64,000 bases of DNA from Candidatus Saccharimonadota bacterium (GTDB lineage: Bacteria > Patescibacteriota > Saccharimonadia > Saccharimonadales > UBA4665): assembly GCA_003153395.1 (NCBI GenBank), contig PLYP01000003.1:1-64000 (forward strand), in the 5' to 3' direction. Under the pieces are notes generated by a model. The model saw nothing but the letters and a program-made list of their open reading frames with translations, did no database searches and was not told the origin of the DNA. Positions 33,279 to 41,897 of the stretch are shown piece after piece; the stretch's first letter is position 1, and each line of letters starts with the position of its first letter. The position numbers and the translations under genes were made by a program.

Positions 33279-35171
33279 GTGAACAAATTACAAAAAAGTT
33301 CGATCGGTTTAATGGTAGGTGCATTAGGAGTGGTTTTTGGTGATATAGGCACTAGCCCCCTTTATGCTCTCAGCGCTGCTTTTGGCAAATTAGGCTTTCA
33401 TTTAGCAATAAACCAAAAGAACGTTTACGGTGTTATATCGTTATTAATTTGGGCCGTAAGTCTGGTTGTTTCTATTAAATTTATTCGATTTATTATGCAG
33501 GCAGATAACGAGGGGGAAGGTGGCATAATGGCGCTGGTCAGCCTTCTAAAAAGCAGTAAGTTAATGGCTAAATATAAATGGTATTTCCTGGTACTTGGGA
33601 TTATTGGCGTGGCCTTATTTTACGGCGATAGTACCATTACTCCGGCAATTTCGGTTCTATCGGCAGTCGAGGGACTAAAGGTAATTAATTCAAGTTTAGG
33701 GCCAGTTGTGGTTCCAATAACGTTAGTAATATTAACCTTGTTATTTGCCATTCAGAGATATGGGACGGGCCTTATTGGTAAATTGTTCGGACCGGTAATG
33801 CTAGTTTGGTTCATAACAATTGGCTTAGGAGGAGGTTGGCAAATATTGCAGCACCCAGGCGTATTAATTGCTTTGTCGCCAATAACGGCTATAAGCTTTT
33901 TTATTTCTGAGCCGGCCGTAGCCTTCATTGCGATTGGTGCAGTCGTCCTGGCTATTACTGGAACCGAAGCGTTATATGCGGATATGGGTCATTTTGGCCG
34001 TGCGCCGATTGCTAAAAGTTGGTTCTGGGTAGTTTTTCCTGCTCTTTTACTGTGCTACATGGGTGAAGGGGCTTTAATCGCTCATAACTCGGGTGCAGCC
34101 GAGAATCCTTTATTTCTACTTTTCCCAGTAGTACTTAGAACTCCAATAGTAATACTAGCTACGCTTTCCACCGTTATAGCCTCTCAAGCTGTAATATCTG
34201 GTGCTTTTTCACTTACGCGGCAGGCCGTGAACCTTAATTTTCTTCCGAAATTGTTAATTATGCATACTTCTAAAAAAGAAAGCGGTCAAATATATCTGCC
34301 TTTTGTTAATGCCGTACTTTTTGTAGTCGTATTACTACTAGTCTTTATGTTTGGCTCTTCGGTAAAGCTCGCCAACGCTTACGGAGTAGCAGTAAGTGGT
34401 ACGCTTGCAATAGATACCGTTTTATACTTAGTAATTATGCGTACAGTTTGGCAAAAGTCTTACCAGAAGATTGCTTTAACAGCACTAGCTTTTGTGCCAA
34501 TCGACTTATTATTCGTGAGTTCAACAATACCTAAGATACTTCATGGCGGTTGGGTGCCAGTCATAATTGGATTTTCCATATTTGTCGTAATTACTACTTG
34601 GCTTAAAGGACAAGAAGTCGTGGTAAAAGAAAGAAGAGCTCAAGAAGGCTCTCTGCAAACTTTTATAGATAATATATATAAAGAAGATCCACCTATTACT
34701 AGGATTCCCGGCACTGCAGTATATATTGGTCATCATTCCGATCTAACACCACTTGCTCTGCATGCCACATTTACAGATCTTCATGAGCTCCAAGAGGAGG
34801 TCGTAATTGTATCTGTAGAATTATCCACCAAATCTCATATACCTGAAAACATGAGAGCTAACGTAGATAATTTAGGGCATGACAGGGATGGAATATGTCA
34901 CGTGCATTTAACTTTTGGATTTCATGATGCATTAAATATACCGGAAACTTTGAAACTAGTTCACAAGTATAAGCCAGATTTTAATTTTAATTTAGATGAT
35001 GCCTCATACTTTATTTCTCTGAGTAGAGTAATACCAAGTAAAAGGCATAACTTACTTCGCTGGCGCAAGTCGCTATATTGCCTCATGGCAAGGAACGCCA
35101 CCAGTACAAGCGACTACTACAAACTTCCAATTGGCAGAACCGTAGAAATGAGTACGTTAATAAAATTGTAA
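33279..35171 (+). CDS. kup: KUP/HAK-type potassium uptake protein
   Basis: 630 residues, twelve TM segments (1-445) and a cytosolic C-terminal domain (about 450-630). Signature GVVFGDIGTSPLYALS (about 17-32) and ALFYGDSTITPAISVLSAVEG (in TM4) are the family marks, with the Gly-Asp pair needed for K+/H+ symport. A low-affinity K+ importer. GTG start is favoured by the TATAAT distance; no Shine-Dalgarno site. Length normal. Confidence 0.95.
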   Translation: MNKLQKSSIGLMVGALGVVFGDIGTSPLYALSAAFGKLGFHLAINQKNVYGVISLLIWAVSLVVSIKFIRFIMQADNEGEGGIMALVSLLKSSKLMAKYKWYFLVLGIIGVALFYGDSTITPAISVLSAVEGLKVINSSLGPVVVPITLVILTLLFAIQRYGTGLIGKLFGPVMLVWFITIGLGGGWQILQHPGVLIALSPITAISFFISEPAVAFIAIGAVVLAITGTEALYADMGHFGRAPIAKSWFWVVFPALLLCYMGEGALIAHNSGAAENPLFLLFPVVLRTPIVILATLSTVIASQAVISGAFSLTRQAVNLNFLPKLLIMHTSKKESGQIYLPFVNAVLFVVVLLLVFMFGSSVKLANAYGVAVSGTLAIDTVLYLVIMRTVWQKSYQKIALTALAFVPIDLLFVSSTIPKILHGGWVPVIIGFSIFVVITTWLKGQEVVVKERRAQEGSLQTFIDNIYKEDPPITRIPGTAVYIGHHSDLTPLALHATFTDLHELQEEVVIVSVELSTKSHIPENMRANVDNLGHDRDGICHVHLTFGFHDALNIPETLKLVHKYKPDFNFNLDDASYFISLSRVIPSKRHNLLRWRKSLYCLMARNATSTSDYYKLPIGRTVEMSTLIKL

Positions 35172-35204
35172 AGCTACTTAAAGGGCACTTCACTAAATAG
35201 TCTT

Positions 35205-35732
35205 ATGAATTCTGACAAAAAAGCATTACGAGAATATTTTAAAAAAGTCAGGCTTTCGCTGAGTCCAGATATTCGGCAGGCCCACAGCAAAAAAATAATT
35301 GAACAGATTCAAAGTTTAGTTGATTTACAAAAAGTCTCCGAGGTTCACATATATGAGCCGATTGTAAAATTGGCTGAAGTAGATATTAGTAGTTTGTCTG
35401 CATTAATTGTGAAAAATTATCCCTTAGTTAAAGTTTCTACTTCTAGAAAAATAGATAACAAGTGGCGGATTATATCTTTAAGAGATAACTTAATTTACCC
35501 AAAAACAAATTTTGATTTAATTATTGTACCTACCATTGCTTTTGATAAAGAGCTCCATCGATTAGGTTACGGAGGAGGCTACTATGATAAATTTTTATCA
35601 ACTCAAACGGAGGCTCTAAAAATAGGCGTAAGCTTTGAAAGCTGTAAAACCGATATTTTACCTCACGAACCACATGACGTGGCTTTAGATATAATAGTTA
35701 CCGAGAAAACCGTCTATAGACGTCCTATTTAA
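35205..35732 (+). CDS. 5-formyltetrahydrofolate cyclo-ligase
   Basis: 175 residues. Converts 5-formyl-THF to 5,10-methenyl-THF with ATP. Motifs: KKALREYFKKVRLSLSPD (about 4-21), FDLIIVPTIAFDKELHRLGYGGGYYDKFLS (about 104-133, the GxGxGxYD phosphate loop), IGVSFE (about 141-146), and VALDIIVTEKTVYR (about 159-172). Length normal (~180-200). It suggests salvage of reduced folate; no folate synthesis genes are present here. Confidence 0.9.
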   Translation: MNSDKKALREYFKKVRLSLSPDIRQAHSKKIIEQIQSLVDLQKVSEVHIYEPIVKLAEVDISSLSALIVKNYPLVKVSTSRKIDNKWRIISLRDNLIYPKTNFDLIIVPTIAFDKELHRLGYGGGYYDKFLSTQTEALKIGVSFESCKTDILPHEPHDVALDIIVTEKTVYRRPI

Positions 35733-35749
35733 GAACGTACTCTATACCG

Positions 35750-35755
35750 TATACT
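35750..35755 (+). promoter_or_regulatory. -10 box of polA, leaderless arrangement
   Basis: TATACT ends 9 nt before ATG at 35765. Confidence 0.5.
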
Positions 35756-35764
35756 GTCAAGGTA

Positions 35765-38428
35765 ATGAGTAGCGAAGATTTAAAGGGTAAAAAGTTTGCG
35801 ATCATTGACGGTAAAAGTGTTTTTTATCGTGGCTATTATGCCATGCCTAATTTAAGCAGTAAGGACGGAACTCCAACCGGCGGTGTTTTTGGCTTTGCAA
35901 CAATGGCTCTTGAAGTAATAAGACGATTAAAACCGGATTATGTGGCTGTAGCTTGGGATAAGCCCAAAACCAATATACGCAAAAGACTCGAAATGTATCC
36001 AGAATATAAAGCTGGACGTAAACCTGCGCCCGCAGATTTTTATGAACAAATTCCGTTACTTCATGATCTGCTCGATGCTTTTGGGTGGCCGCTATATGAA
36101 TTAGACGATTACGAGGCAGATGATATTATGGGAACTCTCGCAGTTCAAGCTAGCGCCAAAGGTCTTGAAACACTACTTATTACATCTGATTTAGACATGC
36201 TTCAACTTATAAACGACAACGTACATGTATATGCGCTCAAAACTGGACTATCAAATATAGAATTGTATTCACCTAAAAGTTTTGAGGCGAAGTACGGTAT
36301 TACAGTAAAACAGTTCTTGGATCTTAAATCCATTAAAGGTGACTCTTCGGATAATATTCCAGGAGTTCCGGGCATAGGAGAAAAAGGAGCCGTGGAATTA
36401 TTAAAGCAATATAAAACTTTAGATAATATTTACGAAAATCTAGCGCTTCTTAAAGACTCCACTAGTAAAAAACTTGAGGCTGGAAAAGAACTGGCCTATT
36501 TAAGTAAAGAATTAGCTCGTATATGGACAGATGCGCCAATAAAGTTAGATCTTGAAGAAGTTGACGGCAGTAAAATACAACCCGATAAGGTTCTAGATTT
36601 ACTGCAGAAGCTTGAATTTAGATCACTTGTCAGAAACCTGCCGGAAGTTATGCAGAATGCCATAAGCAATCACCAATCAGATAACGTTCATCATAGTTTT
36701 AGAATGGGTAAGGCGATATATATTGATTCTGTCGAGAAACTAAGCGAAATAAAGCTAGACACCAACACTATATATCTGCATAGTTTTTCCGCTGGAAAGC
36801 ATGGTAAAAAACCATTAATACTGGCATTTAGTGTGGACGGAACGGATGTTTACTCAGTAGATTTGCTTAGCGATGATTCTAAAAATATAGTCAGTGAATT
36901 AAGCAATATTTTTACCAAGGACACTAAAGTCATTGGATACGACGTAAAATCTGCTCTAAAAGTTTTGCTTGAACTAGGCGTACCTCTTCCGCAAGTTGAA
37001 CATGATGTTCAAATTGGCGCTTTCTTGCTGGATCCTTTGAACAGGGAATTATCACTTACTGAACTTGCGACTTCAACCTTAGATTATGACGGCGTTGGAT
37101 TTGATGAACTAGACCCAGATAATATGTTTGCTGCAACACCCGAAATAGTCGGACTGATAAAAGCGTTATATTTTAATCAAAAAGCTGAACTTAAGGATTT
37201 TCCTAAATTATCTAGTTTGGCTAGGGACATTGAGTGGCCCATCATTCCAGTACTGGCGCGCATGGAATGGGCGGGAATTGAATTAGATACAAAATACTTA
37301 GAAAAATTTTCTGTTGAGATAGATGATTTAATTTTAGATTATGAGCAACAAATATTCGGTCATGCGGACCAGGAATTCAATATTGCCTCTCCGACTCAAC
37401 TAGCAAAAATATTATTTGAGGAATTAAAGCTGCCGACGAAGAATATCAAAAAAGGTAAGAATGGCTATAGTACGGCAGCTCGTGAATTAGATAAACTTAG
37501 GGGGAGCCATCCTATAATCGACTTAATTACTCAGTACAGAGAAGTCGCAAAACTTAAAAATACCTATGTCGATACTCTGCCAAAGCTAGTTGATGAAAAA
37601 TCCCGATTGCATACAACTTTTAATCTGACAATTGCTCAGACGGGTAGGTTAAGTAGTACAGACCCTAATTTACAAAATATTCCAATTCGCACCGATCTGG
37701 GCAAAAGGATTAGGACGGCTTTTGTTGCCGGAAAAAAGATGAAGCTAGTCAGTGCGGACTATTCACAGTTTGAACTAAGGCTTGCAGCAGTCTTAGCTGA
37801 TGATAGAGAGCTTATAGAAATGTTTAACCGCGGGGCAGATATACATGCCGCTACAGCAGCGCAAGTATACAGCCGGGAACAAGAGGATGTAACTAAACAG
37901 ATGCGTCGTGCCGCCAAAGTAATTAATTTTGGAATATTATATGGCATGAGCCCCCACGGTCTATCTGTTGCTGCCGGTATGACACATGAGCAAGCCGTTT
38001 CATTTATTGATAGGTATAAAGAGCTACGTCGTCCGCTCTTTGATTATATTGATAGGGTAAAACTTAAAGCTCAAAAAGATGGATACGTTGAGACATTATT
38101 TGGGCGTCGAAGACCAATGCCGGACATTCACTCTAGTAATTTTATAGTTCGACAAGCTGCTGAAAGAGCAGCGATAAATTTACCCATTCAGGGAACTGAG
38201 GCTGATCTTATGAAACTAGCTATGATAAAAGTGGATGAGATTCTAAGAAATCAGCATAACGACTGTAATATGCTTCTTCAAATACATGATTCTATTCTTG
38301 TCGAATGTCCAGAAGAAGTTGCAGACACCATAGGTGAATTATTAAAAGAAATAATGGAATCCGTTTACGAACTACCCGTTCGCTTGGATGTCGACGTTAC
38401 TTCCGGTAGTAATTGGGGAGAACTTTGA
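35765..38428 (+). CDS. polA: DNA polymerase I, proofreading motifs absent
   Basis: 887 residues. 5'-3' nuclease (1-290) with the acidic cluster YELDDYEADDIMGTLA and GDSSDNIPGVPGIGEKGA. Middle domain (310-480) lacks the DxE and NxxxD residues of Klenow exonuclease (TIYLHSFSAGK, GYDVKSALKVL), so proofreading is likely lost. Polymerase motifs: A LVSADYSQFELRLAAV (usual Ile is Phe), B MRRAAKVINFGILYGMS, C LLQIHDSILVE (usual HDE is HDS). Used in Okazaki processing and repair. Its last 16 bp overlap the next open frame. Confidence 0.95.
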   Translation: MSSEDLKGKKFAIIDGKSVFYRGYYAMPNLSSKDGTPTGGVFGFATMALEVIRRLKPDYVAVAWDKPKTNIRKRLEMYPEYKAGRKPAPADFYEQIPLLHDLLDAFGWPLYELDDYEADDIMGTLAVQASAKGLETLLITSDLDMLQLINDNVHVYALKTGLSNIELYSPKSFEAKYGITVKQFLDLKSIKGDSSDNIPGVPGIGEKGAVELLKQYKTLDNIYENLALLKDSTSKKLEAGKELAYLSKELARIWTDAPIKLDLEEVDGSKIQPDKVLDLLQKLEFRSLVRNLPEVMQNAISNHQSDNVHHSFRMGKAIYIDSVEKLSEIKLDTNTIYLHSFSAGKHGKKPLILAFSVDGTDVYSVDLLSDDSKNIVSELSNIFTKDTKVIGYDVKSALKVLLELGVPLPQVEHDVQIGAFLLDPLNRELSLTELATSTLDYDGVGFDELDPDNMFAATPEIVGLIKALYFNQKAELKDFPKLSSLARDIEWPIIPVLARMEWAGIELDTKYLEKFSVEIDDLILDYEQQIFGHADQEFNIASPTQLAKILFEELKLPTKNIKKGKNGYSTAARELDKLRGSHPIIDLITQYREVAKLKNTYVDTLPKLVDEKSRLHTTFNLTIAQTGRLSSTDPNLQNIPIRTDLGKRIRTAFVAGKKMKLVSADYSQFELRLAAVLADDRELIEMFNRGADIHAATAAQVYSREQEDVTKQMRRAAKVINFGILYGMSPHGLSVAAGMTHEQAVSFIDRYKELRRPLFDYIDRVKLKAQKDGYVETLFGRRRPMPDIHSSNFIVRQAAERAAINLPIQGTEADLMKLAMIKVDEILRNQHNDCNMLLQIHDSILVECPEEVADTIGELLKEIMESVYELPVRLDVDVTSGSNWGEL

Positions 38429-39045
38429 TAGTAATTTTCTATGGACGACTACAACGATCAAACAATCAATATTCGTATAACGAGCATATAGCAGAATACG
38501 TCAGCGGCTCTCCTGGCAGTATTAGTAGCGATTTAAAAGCATGGATTGATCGTATTCTTGGGAATATACCTAAAAATAGTGCTGTTCTGGAAATTGGAAG
38601 CGGTTTTGGCAGGGATGCGCAGTATATAAAATCTAAAGGTTACAAAGTGATTCTAACCGATGCCTCAGTAGGTTTTGTGGATTTCTTAAAAAGTCAGGGA
38701 ATTGAGGCAAAACTTTTAAATGCTCTAACTGATGATTTAGGCAAAGGTTATGACTTAATTTATGCTCAGGCAGTGTTCTTACATTTTCCAAAAGAACTGA
38801 TTAGCAATGTTCTAGGTAAATGTTACGAAGCGTTAAATAATAACGGGATTTTAGCCTTTAGTGTAAAGCAGGGAAGCGGCAGCAATTGGTCTAATAAAAA
38901 ACTAAATGCTCCAAGGTATTTTTATTATTGGGATAAAAAAAGCATCGAAAAAGAAATGTCAGATTCAAAGTTTAAATTAATTGAGATTACTGAGCGCGAA
39001 ACGTCTACTGACAAATGGCTGCAAATTATTGCTAAGAAAGCCTAA
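38413..39045 (+). CDS. SAM-dependent methyltransferase, N-terminus probably frameshifted
   Basis: Up to 210 residues. Class I fold: SAVLEIGSGFGRDAQYIKSKGYKVILTDAS (about 56-85, motif I and the acidic loop), DLIYAQAVFLHFPKELI (about 110-126) and NNGILAFSVKQ (about 141-151). Substrate unknown. As read, the start is a TTG in polA and the first ~20 residues look unnatural. In another frame ATG at 38441 gives MDDYNDQTINI, a typical start that would join the body (SYNEHIAEYV) if one T were missing near 38467. So a frameshift or sequence error is likely. Confidence 0.65.
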   Translation: MGRTLIVIFYGRLQRSNNQYSYNEHIAEYVSGSPGSISSDLKAWIDRILGNIPKNSAVLEIGSGFGRDAQYIKSKGYKVILTDASVGFVDFLKSQGIEAKLLNALTDDLGKGYDLIYAQAVFLHFPKELISNVLGKCYEALNNNGILAFSVKQGSGSNWSNKKLNAPRYFYYWDKKSIEKEMSDSKFKLIEITERETSTDKWLQIIAKKA

Positions 39046-39494
39046 TCTAACTTAGTATGTCGCCGCACACGTCTTCTGGCAACGACTCTACCACCACCTG
39101 ACCTCATTAGTCTAAAGGCGAGCGTTATTACCCAAACAGACAGTACTAAATCTATAAAACTAGTAAATGATGCCAAGGCGCTATTGTGATAAGTAATACT
39201 TAGCTTGATATTATATGAAGCTACTAAAACGACCGCACCTTCTGCTGCAATAAGAAACTGAGAAAATCTTTTACTTCTTTTTGATTGGGCGGCATATCCT
39301 AGAGCCACAATAAATCCAAACCACGCGATTATTAGTAAATAAAATATTATCGAGGTAAGCATATTACCCACGCAATCAGAACCACTGTGCCCGCAAGTTG
39401 TCACAATAGACGTGACAGTGTTGGCTATATTCAAGAAAGCCAGCACAATAAATTGTATGAGCGTGGCTACGCCGGTCTCATATGTTAATCGCAT
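39042..39494 (-). CDS. four-helix membrane protein, unknown
   Basis: 150 residues with four hydrophobic segments (about 5-30, 42-66, 77-96, 105-128) and a strongly basic tail (RRRVRRHTKLD region). A loop between TM1 and TM2 has two Cys (GHSGSDCVGN). The pattern resembles small Saccharibacteria membrane proteins of the pilin-operon (T4SS VirB2-like) type, but the helix number is higher and no partner genes are near, so no function is assigned. Overlaps the methyltransferase by 4 bp. Confidence 0.5.
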   Translation of the reverse strand: MRLTYETGVATLIQFIVLAFLNIANTVTSIVTTCGHSGSDCVGNMLTSIIFYLLIIAWFGFIVALGYAAQSKRSKRFSQFLIAAEGAVVLVASYNIKLSITYHNSALASFTSFIDLVLSVWVITLAFRLMRSGGGRVVARRRVRRHTKLD

Positions 39495-39613
39495 TCATTT
39501 ATTATTGCATGAAATAACCCATGAAGGCAGAACCAAAAATAAATAATTCATAAGCTTGAAATATAATCATAAAAGTGTTAGTATAAGTTTATTCACAATT
39601 TGTGAGGTATATT

Positions 39614-40162
39614 ATGTGGAGATATTTTATCTGGTTAGCAGCAATAGTAGGCTTGATCATTGTATTGGTCATTCTTATTCTTCCTGGTAGTAAAAAAGCA
39701 CCGACTCCTCGAGGCATAGACCAATATTCTAATACTGAGACCATAGTACGCTTGACCATCAAAGGTCCTGTGGTATCTGATCAAAAATACGAATCAATTC
39801 AAATAAGTGTAGGAAAAGACAGTGTTACCTATGAAGAACTTAAAGGTTACAAAGGACAGGTAGCCAATCTTCAAAGTTATGCTAATAACGATGTTGCCTA
39901 TAATGTATTTCTACATGCACTGGCTCATACAGGCTTCACAGTAGGTGACAGAAGCTCGAAATTTAGCGATGAAAAAGGCTATTGTTCTCAAGGCGATACA
40001 TACGTTTATGAAATTATAGATAATAATACTGATATACAAAGGTTCTGGTCATCTACTTGCGGTAACCCACAAACATATGGTGGTAATGTGGGAGTTACAA
40101 ATAGTTTATTTCAGGCACAAGTTCCGGACTATTCTAGCCTAACCAACAGCATACATTTATAG
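39614..40162 (+). CDS. anchored extracellular protein with cysteine pair, unknown
   Basis: 182 residues from ATG at 39614 (GTGAGG Shine-Dalgarno site just before; a GTG 12 nt earlier overlaps it). One TM anchor (about 5-25), then an exported domain with two Cys (YCSQGDTYVYEI and WSSTCGNPQ, about 50 residues apart) that may form a disulfide. Pattern IRLTIKGPVVSDQKYESIQISV is beta-rich. The family is not recognised; it looks like a surface protein. Confidence 0.5.
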   Translation: MWRYFIWLAAIVGLIIVLVILILPGSKKAPTPRGIDQYSNTETIVRLTIKGPVVSDQKYESIQISVGKDSVTYEELKGYKGQVANLQSYANNDVAYNVFLHALAHTGFTVGDRSSKFSDEKGYCSQGDTYVYEIIDNNTDIQRFWSSTCGNPQTYGGNVGVTNSLFQAQVPDYSSLTNSIHL

Positions 40163-40187
40163 AGTCTCAATATGAGACAATAAGTAT

Positions 40188-40760
40188 GTGATTAAAGCTG
40201 TTATTTTTGATTGTTTTGGAGTTCTAGTTGGCAAGGGGTTTGAAAATACTTATCGATCAGCTGGGGGAGATCCTACAAGAGACAGAAATTTTATTGATAG
40301 TACCCTAAATAGTGCTAATTTAGGGCTTATTTCTGATCAAGAATTTAGAGAAGCAATGGCTGGAAAAATAGGTATTTCCGTTAAGGATTGGAGGGTGGCA
40401 GTAGAGACAGTTGAGCTACCAAACGAGGAGCTTTTAGCATTTATAAAAAATCTTCGCCCCAAATATAAGACTGCGATTTTAAGCAATGCAAACCTAGGTG
40501 TGCTTGGTAGGAAAATAGGTGTCGAACACTTGAAGGAATGCTTTGACGAAGTAATAGTATCTGCAGAAATCGGACTAGTTAAACCAGATCCAAAAATATA
40601 TACATTTACTGCAGATAAGCTCGGTGTGGCTCCTGAAGAGTGCGTTTTCGTTGATGATAAACAAATTTTTCTCGACGCAGCGAATAAGTTAAATATGCAT
40701 GTAATTTTGTATTCTGACTTTGATAGTTTTAAAAATAATCTAAACTCAATTTTAAACTAG
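40188..40760 (+). CDS. HAD-superfamily hydrolase, IA/YihX type
   Basis: 190 residues. Motif I VIFDCFGVLV (5-14; the second Asp is replaced, as in the YihX-like FDxxGV sub-family), motif II LSNAN (about 98-102), motif III LVKPDPKIY (about 128-136), motif IV CVFVDDKQIFL (about 145-155). Likely acts on sugar phosphates or related compounds, but the substrate is unknown. GTG start; a GTCTCA-ATA-TGAGAC palindrome (40164-40178) sits just before it. Confidence 0.85.
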   Translation: MIKAVIFDCFGVLVGKGFENTYRSAGGDPTRDRNFIDSTLNSANLGLISDQEFREAMAGKIGISVKDWRVAVETVELPNEELLAFIKNLRPKYKTAILSNANLGVLGRKIGVEHLKECFDEVIVSAEIGLVKPDPKIYTFTADKLGVAPEECVFVDDKQIFLDAANKLNMHVILYSDFDSFKNNLNSILN

Positions 40761-40996
40761 CCAGTAATACGAAAAGTTAACTTCTTTTCTATATCATATA
40801 GCTTTTTAATCTCAGGTCCTTTTAGCCGAAGTGTATTGGCAAGCGCTGCGCTTGGTACGGATAAAACTATATCTTTATCTCTAACTTGTACACCAACTTT
40901 AGTTTTATACTCGCGAAGTACATATTTCTTTATTTGTTCTATTTCAGACGGTTCGTCAAAATTCTTTTGTCTTAGAAGTGTAGATATCGAATCCAT
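40757..40996 (-). CDS. DciA-like (DUF721) small protein
   Basis: 79 residues from ATG at 40996. The C-terminal KTKVGVQVRDKDIVLSVPSAALANTLRLKGPEIKKL matches the DUF721/DciA pattern in which a short basic helix follows a beta-hairpin; DciA loads the replicative helicase. Only this half is visible, so it may be a minimal form. An ATG three codons upstream overlaps the TATAAT box. Divergent from mutM, convergent and overlapping by 4 bp with the HAD gene. Confidence 0.6.
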   Translation of the reverse strand: MDSISTLLRQKNFDEPSEIEQIKKYVLREYKTKVGVQVRDKDIVLSVPSAALANTLRLKGPEIKKLYDIEKKLTFRITG

Positions 40997-41003
40997 ACTA
41001 CAC

Positions 41004-41020
41004 ATTATACTTGCTACAAT
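41004..41020. promoter_or_regulatory. back-to-back leaderless promoters, DciA-like gene and mutM
   Basis: Leftward TATAAT (41009-41004) ends 7 nt before ATG 40996; rightward TGC-TACAAT (41015-41020) ends 7 nt before ATG 41028. The whole divergent intergenic space is 31 bp, which fits only leaderless transcripts. Confidence 0.6.
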
Positions 41021-41027
41021 TAATTAA

Positions 41028-41897
41028 ATGCCGGAGTTACCTGAAGTTGAGACTATTAAAATAGGACTCAATAAATTACTACCAACGCTGAAAATTTCAT
41101 CAGTTAGTTTTGACTGGGCTAAATCTTTTCCTAACTCTGCTAATGACGTTAACCAGTTTCTTATTAATTCAAGCGTTATGTCAGTCAAAAGACGAGCTAA
41201 GGTATTACTCATAGAACTATCCTCCAACTATTCATTAGTAATACATTTGAAGATGACTGGGCAACTTGTTTTTAGAAGCAAAGACTATAATTTTGGAGCT
41301 GGTCATCCAGGCAAGTCGCTACTTGGCCAATTACCTGATAAATCTACGCGGGTTAGTTTTAACTTCACAAACGGCAGCAAACTGTTCTTTAATGATCAGC
41401 GCAAATTTGGATGGGTTAGGTTAATTCCAACAGTTGAAGTTAAGAATTTGGATTTTTTTAAAAAAGTAGGCCCAGAACCACTAAGCGATACATTTATGTG
41501 GACTAATCTCAAAGAACGATTACAAAGAAGAAAAAGATCAAGTATAAAAGCAGCGTTATTAGATCAAAGCGTAATTGCGGGAATAGGAAATATATATGCC
41601 GATGAATCACTATGGGGCGCCAAAATTCATCCCTCTAGAATGGTTACGGACTTAAAAGATAGCGAAATTAAATCTTTGTATCAAGAACTAACTTATGTAT
41701 TAAGGCTCTCGATTAAAAAGGGAGGATCTACAGATAAAAATTACTTGAATGCGGAAGGTAAAAAAGGTAGCTATCTAAGTTTTGCCAGAGTTTTTAGACG
41801 TGAGGGGTTAACCTGTCCAAGGTGTGGCACTACTATTTTGAAGATTCGAGTAGCGCAGCGCGGTACTCATATATGCCCTTATTGTCAGAAGCTATGA
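41028..41897 (+). CDS. mutM: formamidopyrimidine-DNA glycosylase MutM (Fpg)
   Basis: 289 residues. Excises oxidised guanines. N-terminal catalytic MPELPEVETIK (Pro2, Glu3), VIHLKMTGQLVF (Lys near position 70), NDQRKFGWVRLI, and the helix-two-turn-helix YADESLWGAKIHPSRM (about 188-203). The C-terminal zinc finger CPRCGTTILKIRVAQRGTHICPYCQ is complete, unlike the metal sites of DnaG and UDG here. Ends convergent with the trehalose fusion (6 bp overlap). Confidence 0.96.
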   Translation: MPELPEVETIKIGLNKLLPTLKISSVSFDWAKSFPNSANDVNQFLINSSVMSVKRRAKVLLIELSSNYSLVIHLKMTGQLVFRSKDYNFGAGHPGKSLLGQLPDKSTRVSFNFTNGSKLFFNDQRKFGWVRLIPTVEVKNLDFFKKVGPEPLSDTFMWTNLKERLQRRKRSSIKAALLDQSVIAGIGNIYADESLWGAKIHPSRMVTDLKDSEIKSLYQELTYVLRLSIKKGGSTDKNYLNAEGKKGSYLSFARVFRREGLTCPRCGTTILKIRVAQRGTHICPYCQKL

